Source of the DNA: Staphylococcus pseudoxylosus
Lineage (GTDB): Bacteria; Bacillota; Bacilli; Staphylococcales; Staphylococcaceae
Length of the DNA: 64,000 nucleotides
Assembly (NCBI RefSeq): GCF_003697915.1
Contig: NZ_RCVN01000001.1
Coordinates: 248,001 to 312,000 of the forward strand
Reading direction: 5' to 3'
Shown: piece after piece, positions 38,537 to 50,600 of the stretch
Position numbering within the stretch: position 1 is the stretch's first letter
Layout: each line of letters opens with the position of its first letter
Notes under the pieces: generated by a model
Seen by the model: the letters and a program-made list of their open reading frames with translations, nothing else
Databases searched by the model: none
What the model was told of the DNA's origin: nothing
Program-made: the position numbers and the translations under genes

Positions 38537-39688
38537 CTAGTCTATCCAACTAATTTCGCCATATATATATTTACTATCACTATTTTCCCACTCGTCTTCA
38601 TTAGCCACATATAATTTTACTTCGCCATTAGTTTCGATAATAATACTCGTACCATTGTGTTTTAATGGCGCTCTTATATATCCGACTTCAACGTATTTAG
38701 CGAAACCTTCAGGGAGTTGCGCTATAATTTGACTGTGAGATACACTATCCGCATTCACTCTTAAATACTTAGTTGTAACATTGCCTTGAGTAACAACTCT
38801 ATAAGAACACCCAAAGCCGTTACGCTCTCCATCATATCCGTATGCCGGATTTGTTCTCCCACCATTAATAATGTTAAACGGTACCCAACCTGTATCATGG
38901 TGAGTTTCTTTATAAGTTTTGATTTGGTTTCTTAAATCATTTACTTCTTTTTCATAATCTTCTTTAGTGACTTTAGCTTCGATTTTTTCTTCTAAATTAT
39001 ATTTAAAATCTTTCATTTGATTATCAATATTGGTTTTGTACTGGTCGAAATCTTCGACTTTTAAAAAAGTATCGTTAGTTAATAAGCCTTCAATTTCACT
39101 TTTACCATTTTCAATAATCAGTTCCACTTCATCTTTAGATAGACCAATAGCTTGTAACGCGTCTTCTTTAGCGTTATTAACTTTTGTAACATAATCATCA
39201 AGATTTTTTATTGACTCTTGAATCTCTGAAACACGCTCTTTAATCAAAACTTCTAAATCATCAAATTTTCTAATGTAACTTAATTTTGTATCAGCTGATA
39301 TGGTATTAACTAAGGCATCTTTAATAGAAAATTTAAAGGTCCTAACAACAATGGTGTCATCAGAACCTTTTCTATTAATAAATATCTCCCCTGTCACATC
39401 TCCCACATGTGCTAAAACATCGTTAGGTAATGTATAAGATAAAACGCCGTTTATTTCATCTTCAAATGTCAGATTATCCACTTTCTTACTACCATCAGAT
39501 GTAACTAGAATGATTTGAGAATTAACGTTAATATCACTTAACAACATTGGTTGCTTATTTCTTGTTATTTGAAACTTCAATTTAGATGTATTTATATCTT
39601 GGTTGTAGAATTCAACATTTAGCTTTTTCAAGTCGCGATAATAAGCTGTGACATCTAAATTTGTTTTTGCTACTTTATCCATCGTCAT
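38537..39688 (-). CDS. BppU-family baseplate upper protein
   Basis: 383 residues. The N-terminal BppU domain (about 1-150) is followed by a coiled-coil stalk (about 150-255) and a C-terminal beta domain of about 120 residues (GWVPFNIINGGR ... LPEGFAKYVEVGYIRAP ... YIYGEISWID). That C-terminal domain is repeated in the protein at 41,723-42,205. BppU proteins link the baseplate to receptor-binding parts. Confidence 0.85.
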   Translation of the reverse strand: MTMDKVAKTNLDVTAYYRDLKKLNVEFYNQDINTSKLKFQITRNKQPMLLSDINVNSQIILVTSDGSKKVDNLTFEDEINGVLSYTLPNDVLAHVGDVTGEIFINRKGSDDTIVVRTFKFSIKDALVNTISADTKLSYIRKFDDLEVLIKERVSEIQESIKNLDDYVTKVNNAKEDALQAIGLSKDEVELIIENGKSEIEGLLTNDTFLKVEDFDQYKTNIDNQMKDFKYNLEEKIEAKVTKEDYEKEVNDLRNQIKTYKETHHDTGWVPFNIINGGRTNPAYGYDGERNGFGCSYRVVTQGNVTTKYLRVNADSVSHSQIIAQLPEGFAKYVEVGYIRAPLKHNGTSIIIETNGEVKLYVANEDEWENSDSKYIYGEISWID

Positions 39689-39703
39689 ATTGTTTGATTC
39701 CTC

Positions 39704-41722
39704 CTATATATCGTACGAAATACCACTTAAGCTGATATAGCTTACGGATTGTGTTGTATATGTCACTTCTATATGACCCGTTGAAGCATTTATTTTTATG
39801 ATGCCGTATCCACCATAACTTGATGAAGATAATGCACAAATAAATTGTTTATTAACTCTCGGTCTGTATTCTGGTGGTAATGTTGCAATACGAGCTGGTA
39901 AAGATTTACTCACACCGTCAACTTGACCATCTATGATTTTTGTACCATCTGGTAGAATTTTCATATATGGCGCCATTGTATAGAATGATTCAACCCCACT
40001 TGCAAGTGGTAAATCTTCTCTAGGATAACCATATTTCATATCATAGTTTTTCCAAACTTTATCTGTTGAGTGCCAATAATAGAATTTTTGATGTGTATAA
40101 GCTGTTGTATTGCCCTGTAGAGTCATAACAAATGTTTTGTTATTCGCATTTTCAATAACAATCTTTCTTGTAGGTTCAAATGATTTACCGTCTAGATCTT
40201 TAACTTCAACAGCTGATGTATAAAATTCAAATCTAGGAAAGTCCGTATTACTCATGAAATCAAGTATTTTTTGCATTGTGTCTAATTTTGTACCACTTAA
40301 TGGGTCAAACATGTCTCCATCTGTAGAGCGAGGGAAACTTCTATTTGCATAATTTGCTGTGTTCATAGATGGTGTTGTAGCTGAAGCACGGCTAAAATCT
40401 ATTGCATCCGGACTTGTTGATTCATCTTTAAAAATAATAATCCCTTCCTTATCTGATGAAGCCATATGTCTACTTTGATGTACTGTTAGTGTATAAACAG
40501 AACCGTCTTCACCTATTTGAATACCTTCAGATTCGATAATATCGCAACCAATACCATTATCTTCTAACACGTCAATAAAACCTTGACCAGATATTAATGA
40601 TTCATCAAGTAGTGTCCCGTTGTTACTGAATTTTTTATTACCTTGATAACCTAAATAATTTGGGTCTCCTTTTTTAACATTACCACCCATATTGAAATAA
40701 ACTTTTCCGTTGCCAACTGCAAAACCTTGACGTTTCGGTAATTTTTTTGCATAGTCTGTGTTAAAGAAACCACCATCAGTAATATCAAAAGCCACCGTTC
40801 CTACACGTTCAAAATCATCATTATACATTTCGAATACAGTTTTAGTAACTTTAGCACCAGTAGATGCTGTAGGTGTCGTTACATACCAAATACCACTGTT
40901 ATAGTTAAACTGCCATTCCACGTTCACATCATGTTCAGTTAGAGGTTTTAATTGCGCCATTCTTTCAGGTATTTTATCTATATTAAATCGTCCTAGTACA
41001 TGATTGCGTGTTTTAACATACATATAGCGAATTCCATTTTCGTACTTAATAACTGTACCTTCACCTCCGGCATTGCCTGCCGCAAAGACACTTTTATATT
41101 CCAATGTGTCCATATCCCATACAACAATCCAACGTCTATTGTCTACAATAACTGGACCTCCAGAATAGTTCACAAATATCTCTCTACGCTGTTCATCTAA
41201 CGCAAAAGATTGTGGGAAAATATACGTATTACCAGTGAGTACAACGATATCTTCATAGTCTGGAAATTTAAGAGGTAATTGTTTCCAAATCTCTTTCTTA
41301 TATGTTGCATTGTTTGGTGCTTTATCTGTTTGAAGTGTTGTTACTTTATTTTGTGTTTCTTTTACAATATTATTCATAGACAATAAATCATTTTTTAGCC
41401 TTTCAGATAGTGTTGGAAAAGCTTTTTTGTCCCCAATAACTGAAATTCTACTGTCTCTTAATTCTTGTGTTTCATCACCAATAGCACCCAATACTAAATT
41501 AGATGTTTGTGCACCTCTATATGTTACTTCATCATCTAAATTCCACTTGCCAAAGCTGATTTGATTTGCTTTATGTGCATTTTTTTGTGTTGTTTGGTGT
41601 TGTTTAAACTCATCTTGATAATGATTATAATATTTTTGAATCGCATAAAAATTACTAATTAATTGGCCTCTTAAATCTTGTCCTATTGCAATGTTTAAAT
41701 CTTTTATTAAATTAATATTCAT
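39704..41722 (-). CDS. Phage minor tail protein / probable receptor-binding protein
   Basis: 672 residues. An N-terminal helical linker (about 1-150) leads to a beta-propeller-like region (repeated WIVVWDMDTLEYKSV, YVKTRNHVLGRFNI, VYFNMGGNVKKG, VYTLTVHQSRHM). A C-terminal trimer-type tip ends in LPARIATLPPEYRPRVNKQF. Related proteins in staphylococcal phages bind or cut wall teichoic acid. No catalytic motif is certain, so binding is the safer call. Confidence 0.7.
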   Translation of the reverse strand: MNINLIKDLNIAIGQDLRGQLISNFYAIQKYYNHYQDEFKQHQTTQKNAHKANQISFGKWNLDDEVTYRGAQTSNLVLGAIGDETQELRDSRISVIGDKKAFPTLSERLKNDLLSMNNIVKETQNKVTTLQTDKAPNNATYKKEIWKQLPLKFPDYEDIVVLTGNTYIFPQSFALDEQRREIFVNYSGGPVIVDNRRWIVVWDMDTLEYKSVFAAGNAGGEGTVIKYENGIRYMYVKTRNHVLGRFNIDKIPERMAQLKPLTEHDVNVEWQFNYNSGIWYVTTPTASTGAKVTKTVFEMYNDDFERVGTVAFDITDGGFFNTDYAKKLPKRQGFAVGNGKVYFNMGGNVKKGDPNYLGYQGNKKFSNNGTLLDESLISGQGFIDVLEDNGIGCDIIESEGIQIGEDGSVYTLTVHQSRHMASSDKEGIIIFKDESTSPDAIDFSRASATTPSMNTANYANRSFPRSTDGDMFDPLSGTKLDTMQKILDFMSNTDFPRFEFYTSAVEVKDLDGKSFEPTRKIVIENANNKTFVMTLQGNTTAYTHQKFYYWHSTDKVWKNYDMKYGYPREDLPLASGVESFYTMAPYMKILPDGTKIIDGQVDGVSKSLPARIATLPPEYRPRVNKQFICALSSSSYGGYGIIKINASTGHIEVTYTTQSVSYISLSGISYDI

Positions 41723-42205
41723 TTATTCGTTCTCCTTCTCTATCCATGTGTATGAACCATAGATATAATCAGTATCTTTCCAATCGTTACGATCATCAGC
41801 CTGTATAACTACCGTTAACCTACCGTTTGGTCTTAAAGATACTGTTGCTGGGTTCCTAGTTCCTGCGGTTCTAATTAGCCACGATTGAGATTCTTTAGCA
41901 AACCCTTCTGGCAAATTATGAATAAGCATATTATTCGTAATTTTTGATAGATTAAGTTGTACAGTTTTAATCTTAATATCAAAAATTTCAATTACTCTAT
42001 ATGAACAATTAAAACCATTTTCCCCAGACGCTTTAAATTCTGTATTTGCTTTGCCGTTGATAGGTGTAAATTTAATCCATCCACCATAATCAATTAAACT
42101 ATTAAATAATTTTTCGGGTTTGCTTATAGCTTCTGCATGCGTAGCTGCAAAATAAGGGTCTCCATTTTCATCTAATGGATATTTAATTTCTGTTGGTTCA
42201 TTCAT
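41723..42205 (-). CDS. Phage tail protein with the BppU-type C-terminal domain
   Basis: 160 residues. From about residue 36 it aligns with the BppU C-terminus: GWIKFTPINGKANTEF, GENGFNCSYRV, LPEGFAKESQSWLIR and DYIYGSYTWIE. It lacks the stalk, so it may be a free tip subunit or a chaperone-like partner. The start overlaps the preceding gene by eight bases, showing tight coupling. Confidence 0.75.
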   Translation of the reverse strand: MNEPTEIKYPLDENGDPYFAATHAEAISKPEKLFNSLIDYGGWIKFTPINGKANTEFKASGENGFNCSYRVIEIFDIKIKTVQLNLSKITNNMLIHNLPEGFAKESQSWLIRTAGTRNPATVSLRPNGRLTVVIQADDRNDWKDTDYIYGSYTWIEKENE

Positions 42206-43796
42206 CTACTAATACACTCCCTATTGAATCTGATGCTAATCTGGGCATAGAAATAGACGAACCACCAAGTGACCCGCCTTTAACTAAATTATTCATTCTT
42301 TTAATATCCCTACTAACACCTTGTTGTATTTTTATTATATCTGTTGGTGAATTACTGAAATCTACTTCTACTGGTTCATTTATTAGTGGATGCGAATATG
42401 TTAATTTCACTACTTTTAAATCTAAATTATAACCAAGTGGTTGGTGAATAAAACGTATCTCACTATTTTCGTGGATATCATCATTCTTCAAATAATGTTT
42501 TTCTTCAACAGAGCCTAAATAATTTGTAGATACTTCTACAGTAGGTTCATCGTTCAATTCATTTTTTAGTTTTTCCAACAATTCAGCTTTATCTAAAACA
42601 TTATCATCAAAAACTGTTGGTGCTTCTGACCATCCAAATTCTTCAGCATTAGGTGATTTATATTCAGCATAGGTATGATATAAATCACTACCTTTTAATA
42701 CTGCAGTTAAATTTAAAGTTGTTGATTTTTCAGTTCCTACATACATCACTGGTGCTGTTTTATATTCTTTTACATTAGGGTCTGGACCAATAAACACTGC
42801 TTTAAATGTATGCTTGCCTTTACTTAAATTACGCGCAATAATAATTGATTCTGTACGTGCAGTATGGCTGTAACAACTATATCTATCAATTTTCACATTA
42901 TCGATATAAACATCTAATAAACCACCGCGTGATAGTTTCTTTAATGACCAAGTTAATGTTTCATTTCCCCACTTACAATCAAATTCTTTCGAGTAACTTG
43001 CGCCTACTTCTTGTGTACGCCAAGTACCTTCTTTGAAAAATTTACCACTGTAATTCAAATTAGGTGGTTTTACTGGGTTATAATTTTTTGTTTCAGTTTT
43101 TGTTTTCTTTTTACCATAACCTTGAATATAAGTTTTAATATCAGTTGTAGTAACTGTAGCTTGTACTTCACTTGAATTGTATTTATAAATTAATGGTATA
43201 TCTGACATTTGATAAAATGTTTTTTCGTCGTAAATATAAATTTTCTTATTATCAGCGAAATAAATATAGTTGAATAGTTCTGCACCTTCAGTGAGAAATT
43301 CCATACCATTTTTATTACCTAATTCATCAATAGCAACACGATTATTGAAATTCCCTTTAATTTCATAAGTAAATCCTAACTTATTTCCTTTGAATCCAAA
43401 TTCAAGGTATTGTTCAAGTGTCATTGTTGGTTTGTTATCATCATCTGTAGTTTCTTCATTATTCATTTCTTCATTTTCTAAATCTTTTTGAATATAATGA
43501 TTTTGAAATTCCATAAAAATATGTTTAGCAGTTACATCATTAGATACGATTACTCCATCATATTTAATAGATGTAGATTTAATAACATATTCTTGGCCTT
43601 TCCAAACTATTAACATCTCATTTAATAAAGCATCGAATAAATCTGAATTCATATAGGTTTTATAAATAGTGAAATCAATTGATCGCTCATTATTTTTTTC
43701 ATAATTAAGCTTCCAAGAACCAAAATCATAATCTACAAGGATTTCTCCGAATGTACCTTTTTTATTTTTTAAAACCATGTCTCTCAATTCATTCAC
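42198..43796 (-). CDS. Tail-associated (Tal-like) baseplate protein, prophage endopeptidase-tail family
   Basis: 532 residues. The N-terminal region (about 1-220: GSWKLNYEKNNERSIDFTIY, NDVTAKHIFMEF) has the Tal / gp27-like hub fold. The C-terminal end has SFSNSPTDIIKI-like and SRDIKRMNNLVKG motifs typical of phage tail hubs. No peptidase motif is evident, so the name endopeptidase reflects only the family. It is directly after Dit. Confidence 0.8.
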   Translation of the reverse strand: MNELRDMVLKNKKGTFGEILVDYDFGSWKLNYEKNNERSIDFTIYKTYMNSDLFDALLNEMLIVWKGQEYVIKSTSIKYDGVIVSNDVTAKHIFMEFQNHYIQKDLENEEMNNEETTDDDNKPTMTLEQYLEFGFKGNKLGFTYEIKGNFNNRVAIDELGNKNGMEFLTEGAELFNYIYFADNKKIYIYDEKTFYQMSDIPLIYKYNSSEVQATVTTTDIKTYIQGYGKKKTKTETKNYNPVKPPNLNYSGKFFKEGTWRTQEVGASYSKEFDCKWGNETLTWSLKKLSRGGLLDVYIDNVKIDRYSCYSHTARTESIIIARNLSKGKHTFKAVFIGPDPNVKEYKTAPVMYVGTEKSTTLNLTAVLKGSDLYHTYAEYKSPNAEEFGWSEAPTVFDDNVLDKAELLEKLKNELNDEPTVEVSTNYLGSVEEKHYLKNDDIHENSEIRFIHQPLGYNLDLKVVKLTYSHPLINEPVEVDFSNSPTDIIKIQQGVSRDIKRMNNLVKGGSLGGSSISMPRLASDSIGSVLVDE

Positions 43797-44636
43797 CTAC
43801 CTATATATAAATGGGAATATCCATTGAGTTTTAACTGCACCTATGTTCATTCCTGTAATTTCTATATCATTAAAACCCTTAGCTAATGTAATCCATTGCC
43901 AATTAGTATCAATACCGACACGTTTATCATTAACAAAAGGATGTAAGCCGTTAATAATGAGTTTTTGATTACTTTTAATTGCTTTCTTATACTCAAATAC
44001 ATCACCTGTAGTTTTGTTTGATATTTTAAAACCTTTAGGAGCATCTATATTAATCAACAATTTAAACTTATGTCTTAACAACGGATTGATTATATCAGAA
44101 GAACCATTGTAGATTTTGAAGCTTGTCGTATCGTGTTTGTATTTAATTTCATTATCAGTTAACAAGCCACCTTCAAACTGCCAATCTCCACTAGATAAGC
44201 TAAACTCATCTGTTTCTTTTAACGATTCTGAATAGCCCTTAAAAACAACAAACGTCACTTGAAATGTTGCGAAATAATTGGTCAAATCTTCATTGCCGTT
44301 TTCTTCACAATAAACAGCATATTTTTTGCCTGGCATATCTGAATGCCACACATAATATGGCTCTCTTCTAAATAGCAATTCTCTCAACCTTTGTTTCATC
44401 AACCTTAAATCTTCTTTATCTACACCTTTAAAATGAAAATTTAAAATCAAATTAAAAGGACCGAACGTAGTCGGTCCCATTAATACACCATCTGTACCAT
44501 TGATTTCAGTTGTATTAGCTTTGACTTCAACACCTTCTTCTTCAAAGTCAGCAAATCTTAATTTAGGTATATCAGTTAAAACTGCCTCAAAATCATCGTT
44601 GAAAATTTTCACTTCTTTTTTCAATTTTTTAAACAT
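43797..44636 (-). CDS. Distal tail protein (Dit)
   Basis: 279 residues. It matches siphovirus Dit: GTDGVLMGPTTFGPFNLILNFHFKG near residue 48, then KYAVYCEENGNEDLTNYFATFQVTFVV. It forms the hexameric ring that joins the tail tube to the baseplate. It overlaps the tape measure gene by eight bases. Confidence 0.88.
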   Translation of the reverse strand: MFKKLKKEVKIFNDDFEAVLTDIPKLRFADFEEEGVEVKANTTEINGTDGVLMGPTTFGPFNLILNFHFKGVDKEDLRLMKQRLRELLFRREPYYVWHSDMPGKKYAVYCEENGNEDLTNYFATFQVTFVVFKGYSESLKETDEFSLSSGDWQFEGGLLTDNEIKYKHDTTSFKIYNGSSDIINPLLRHKFKLLINIDAPKGFKISNKTTGDVFEYKKAIKSNQKLIINGLHPFVNDKRVGIDTNWQWITLAKGFNDIEITGMNIGAVKTQWIFPFIYR

Positions 44637-47600
44637 CTCCCATGTTATATGACATCATTTGTTGACGTTTACCTTGCTTTTTACTGAATCCTTCTTCCGT
44701 AGGAACTGGCTTATCAGCAATAATTTGATTACTTGTTACTAGTTTAGCGAGTTGCTTAATCGCTTGTTGCATTTGTTCAATTTGCGTATTTTGATTCTCT
44801 ATAACTTGATACAATGGATCATCATTGTAACTAGCACCAGTTGACGCTGTTTTCATTTGATTAGGGCGTTTGTTACGTTTGTTTTTAGAATCAATATCTT
44901 GTGCAGCTAAAGCTAGTAATTTCATTGAATCGTCAGCTTTACTTGGGTCTGTAGAAATTACGTATTCTGGATAGCCACCTTCGGCTAAATTGTACCAACC
45001 CTCGGAACCAATAAAACCACCACTTGAATAACCATGACCTTTACCAATAACAGATAACATACCAGATTTACCATATTTTGACTTAGCATAGTTCATACCT
45101 GCCATTAAATTATCAAGGCCGTTCATGATATTGCCATGTCCTTTTTTCTTGTATGCGTTAAATGTTGGTGGTATTACTTGAACTAAACCACGTGCTTCAT
45201 TACCACCGCTGTTTACATCAGTATAACCATGTTGTACAGCGCCAGCATTACCGCCCGATTCAGAGTCTATTTGTTTTATCCAAGCATTTACATAATTACT
45301 ACTAGTTGGTAGACCATTCGCTTTTAATGCTTTTATAACTTCTGGTTTCCATTTAGAGGCTTTTTTACTTCCACCACTACTTGATAAACCTTTTAACCAT
45401 TTCTCTGGATTAATAGCAGTGTCATTTCCGGAGTGGTCACCTTTATTAAGTTGGAAATGTAAATGAGCTCCTCTTACAAAGTTACCCGTGTCACCCGATT
45501 TACCGATAACATCGCCCGCACTTACTTTTTGACCTTTCTTAGCCATTTGCTTAGATAAATGCATATACCAGTTCCACAAGTTTTTACCAACTTGAACTTC
45601 TACGGATTTACCGCCACCGTAGTCATTCCAAACTTTAGAAACTTTACCATCAGCCACAGCTTTGACTGACGTTCCAATTGGCATACCAAAGTCCATACCA
45701 TAGTGTTTACCACCATTAAAGTTTAGCCCTCCAGTATAGTTACCAAACTTTTGCCATACGGGATGTTTAAATAACCAACTTGCATCGCCCGAGCCATCGC
45801 CAGTTTCTTCCATCCATTGTTTAAATAGATTTTTTGCAGCATCTTTAAGTTTATTAAACATGCCACCCATCATATCGGCTGGTATCGTATTTTTACCTAA
45901 ACCGTCAAAATTAACACCGAAAGCTTTTATTACATGATCTAAAAGTTTTCCAGGTTTTTTCACGAAGTCCATAACATCTTTAACTTTACCACTGAGCCAT
46001 TTAGCACCTTTACCAGTAGCTTCTTTAACACTGTTTACTAATGAACCAGCTTTTTCTTTACCTTCATCATATTTCTTGGCAGCATTTTTCTTAACGCCAT
46101 GAAATTTATCGCCCAATCCTTTCCCAAACTCTTCAAGCTTACCTTTAGTTGAGTTGAGTATATCTCCTGGCGAAGTACCTTTTGAGAATTTAGGCATTGA
46201 ATTACTTAGCAGACTATGTGTTTGAGCACCGTTCAGTATTTTAGTACCTTTACTTAATGGCATTGTCGTATCTTTACTTGGTGTGATAAATGGTTTTCCT
46301 TTAGGTGGTACAATTGTTTCATTTCTAAATCCACCAGGTCCATTCCCTTTACCTTTATCTCCTACAGTTGCTAATGTATCACGGTTTAATTTACCTTTAG
46401 TTACAATGTTTTGTGTATGTGTGGATTCTGTACCAGTATGGAATTTAACATCAGGTATTTTATCCATACCTAATTTAGAACCGACCCAGTTTACACCTTT
46501 AATAAGTTTATTTAAACCTTTTTTAACTGTATCAACCATTCCAGTGATATGACCTTTAATTTTATCAATAATACCTTTAAGACCATTTTTCATATTATTA
46601 AAAGTCTTTTTAACAGAGCCCCATAAAGTGGACGCAATACCAGTTATCTTACTTTTAATTGAATTCCAAGTTTTAATTGCATTACTCTTCACGCCATTGA
46701 AGATGTTACTTACACCTTTTCTAAGCGAATTAAAAGTATTTCTTACTCCATTCCATAACGATTTAACCAATCCAGTTACTTTTGATTTGATCGTAGACCA
46801 AGTTTTTATCAAAAAGTTTTTAACTGCATTAAAAATATTTGAAATACCTTTTCTTAAACTATTAAAAGTATTACGAATGGAATTCCATAAACTTTTAGCA
46901 ATTGAAGATATTTTGTTCTTTATTGTCGTCCAAACTTTTATAGCAAAATTCTTAACTGAATTAAATATTGAAGTAACGCCTTTTTTCAATGCATTAAATG
47001 TATTACGCACTGCATTCCACAATGCTCTGGCTAAAGCAATGACTTTATTTTTAATGGTTGTCCAAACCTTTATCGATATGTTTTTCACTGCAGTAAAAAT
47101 TGTTGTAATAACTTTTTTCATTGTATTGAAAATTGCTTTTACGCCAGCCCATAGTAACTTAGCATTTGCAACTACTCTATTTTTGATAGTAGTCCAAACT
47201 TTAATCATAAAGTTCTTAACTATATTAAAAATAGCAATAACACTATTTTTTAAATTATTAAAATGACCTTTGACTCCCGACCATATAAGCTTAGCAAAAT
47301 TAACAATAGTATTTTTAATTGTAGACCATATAACTTTTACAATTCCTAAAACACCAGAAAAAGTTAATTGAAATAGGTTTTTAATTATACTTAATGCGCT
47401 GGATATAATTTGTTTTAACCCTTCACCAAATTTCTTCCAATCACCAGTAAAAACACCAATAAACATTTTTGCGAAACCTAATACTATATTAAGAACGCCC
47501 ATGATAATGCCCTTAACTGCGTTAAATGCAATCGTGACACTTTCTTTAACCATATTAAACGCATGCATTAAGCTTCCTAGTATAATATCAGTGAAAAATT

Positions 47601-50600
47601 TAAATACTGGTGTAGCATCTGTGAAAGTGCTCTTAAGAATACCACCAATAGAACTAAATATTGGTTTAATCATTCCCCAGAAATTCATAGCTCCAGTTTT
47701 TATATTATTCAAAGCTTGTATAAATTGAGAACCATTTTCTTCCCAAAACTTACCTAGAGTATTTGAAATTGTTTTCCCCAATTCCTTAAAACCATTAATT
47801 ATTGGGGACAGTAATGTTTTGATTCCTGACCATAATAATTTAGCGCCTTCTACTACTCCATTAAAAGCGCCGTTAACTATATTTCTAAAAGTTTCTGATT
47901 TCTTATAAGCAACAACTAGAGCTGTTCCTATACCTACAATTGCTAATGTTATCCAACCTATTGGACCACTCAATGCACCTAAAGCAGTACCTATCAAAGG
48001 TATCTTTGTAACTACTTGAGTTATTGGTGATAAAATAGAAGAAAATGCAACTTTTAATCCTGCTAATATTCCGCCTCCACTAGTTAAGCCATTTAAAAAC
48101 ATCATTGATTTAGCCATATTAGTTAATAGCGTTAAGAGTAATCCGCCTGATATTAAAATAGGCGGTATAGCTGCAGCTAATAACGTAAATGCAGTAATAG
48201 CTATCTTAGTAATATTACTTGTATTTTGAAGCCTTTTAAATAGTGCTGTTAATGTATCAGCTAACTTAATAACAATTGGAGCAACTGCATCGCCTATAGT
48301 TCTTAAAAAGTTAACAAATGTATTTTTTAACACTGTTAACTTAGAGCCCATCGTTTCATAACGAATTGCCGCTTCATCAGTAAGTGCAGTATTTTCTTTC
48401 CAACCTTCTGCGCCCGTTTTCAGAGCATCGTCTAACACTTTATGATTGTTAGACATACGACGAATAGTATCAGCTTCACGGATACCTTTAATACCTACAT
48501 CATCTAAAGCGCTTAATACACCTTTAGCGCCACCTTTAGTATCTCCTAATCCTTTAACAAACGCGGATAATGCTTTTGTTGGATTATTCTCCCATGTGGA
48601 AGAAAATTCTTTTGCAGACATACCAGATGTTTTTGCAAAGTTATCAAGCGTTTCTCCACCTTCAGCTGTTGCTTTCGTCATTTTATTAAAGATTTGAGTC
48701 ATAGCTGTACCACCAGCTTCTGCTTCAATACCTACCGAAGACATTGCAGCAGAAACACTCATAATCTCATCGCCACTGAAACCAGCCTGTGAACCTGCAC
48801 CAGCTAAACGTTGTCCCATTTCGACAATTTCTTTTTCTGTTGTCGCTGTTGTGTTACCTAGGTTAACGACTGCAGCACCTAAACGATCTACATCTTCAAT
48901 AGGCATACCGGCAGCATTAGAAAATCTAGCGAATTCTGTTGCCGCTTCATCTGCCGATAAGTTAGTAGCGACTGACATATTCATCATTGTTTCAGTGAAA
49001 TCTGTAATCTCTGATTTCTTAACTCCTAATTGTCCAGCTGCTTCCGCAACTCCAGCAATTTCAGTTGCAGCAAATGGCATTTTATTACTCATCGCAGTAA
49101 TTTCATTGCCCATGCCTTCTAATTCTTTACCGGTCATATCAGTTGTTTTAGCTACACCAGCTAAAGCTTGTTCCCAATCGACAGATGTTTTTATAGCTCC
49201 ACCCATTGCAGCAACTGCTGGCATGGTCATATAGATTAACGACCCAGTACCAACTGACCGCATTGACATGCCTACATTTTTTATAGAATCGTTATATTTA
49301 TTAACGCTCTGAACACCTCTACCAAAACCAGTTGCACTTAATGCTTGTGCTTGCTTTTGTTGAGTGGCTAATTTTTTATAACTTTGAGCTGTTTGGTCAA
49401 TTTCTGACTCAAGTTCATTCATTCTAATCTTTTGTTGAGTAATTGCACCTGATAGTTCGCGCGCTTCTGCACTATTTTTACCTTGTGTCTGAGCTACAAT
49501 TTTATATTGATTATTTAATTCGCGCAATACAGTACGTTGCTGTGACAAATTAGTATTTAACGTATCTAAATGTCCTTTATAGGCTCTTACGCTCTCACCA
49601 GCACGCGATAAATTACTACGAGATAGTGATAAAGTATCATTAAAACCAGACATTTTCTGTCTAATTTCTGTCATTGATGCAATACCTTGTTGTTGTTCCA
49701 TCTCTAAACGATTATGTGCTTGTGTTGTTTGTTTTAATTGACCGTTTAAATCTTTTAACTTAACACGCTCTTCAACTAATTCTGCATTTAGTTTTTGTGC
49801 TTCTGCACTTGTCTCACCATACTGTTTCTTAGCGTAATCATACTGTCTAGATAGGTTTTGAACAATGAGTTTTTGCTGTTTCATGCCATTGTTTAAATCT
49901 GATATACGCGCTTTATAAGCTTGTGCAGTTTGACCAGTCATTTTAAATTTTGATGCGCTAATTTGTAGAGATTGCGCTACTTGTGAAATCCTTTGTCTTA
50001 TTTCAGACATAGATTGTGTAGCTGACTTTTGTTCAAAAGAAAAACGTTTAGCTTCTGCAGATGTTTGTTTATATTGACTATTAAGTTGTTGTAATGCTTG
50101 TTTCTCTTGTTGAATCTTTTGCTTAAGGTCAATCGCTTCATGACTCATTTCGCCTTGCTCTTTAACGACTTTTTTATAACGTCCTTCTAAAACTTTAATA
50201 GTATTTTGATGTTTACTAATCACTGTATTCAATTGTTTTAAATAGTTTTCATAACTCTTAACCGACTTACCACTATTCTTAAATGAAGTATCAGCTATAT
50301 TTAATTGCTTGCGCATTGTACCCAATGTTTGATTGATTTTTTCCATTGAAAATACAGCACGTTTATTAGTACTGTTAAAAGTCTTCATTTCATTTTGTGT
50401 AGACGTTAGTTGTCTTTGGTACATACTTAAATTCTTATGCTGTTTACTGTACTCTTGTCTCAATTTCTCAGCTTCAGCACTTGTACGTTGTTCTTCAAGA
50501 GTCATTTTCTTCAATTGATTCGAAATATCTTTCACAGAATTCTCAGTAACATCAATCGCTTTATTCAATTCTTTTGTACGTTGATTGAAATTCTGTAAAG

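Noticed and set aside
46628..47266. 212-codon plus-strand open frame opposite the tape measure repeats
   Set aside because: It is the complement of the 44-codon repeats; it has no ribosome site and its hydrophobic repeats mirror the coding strand.
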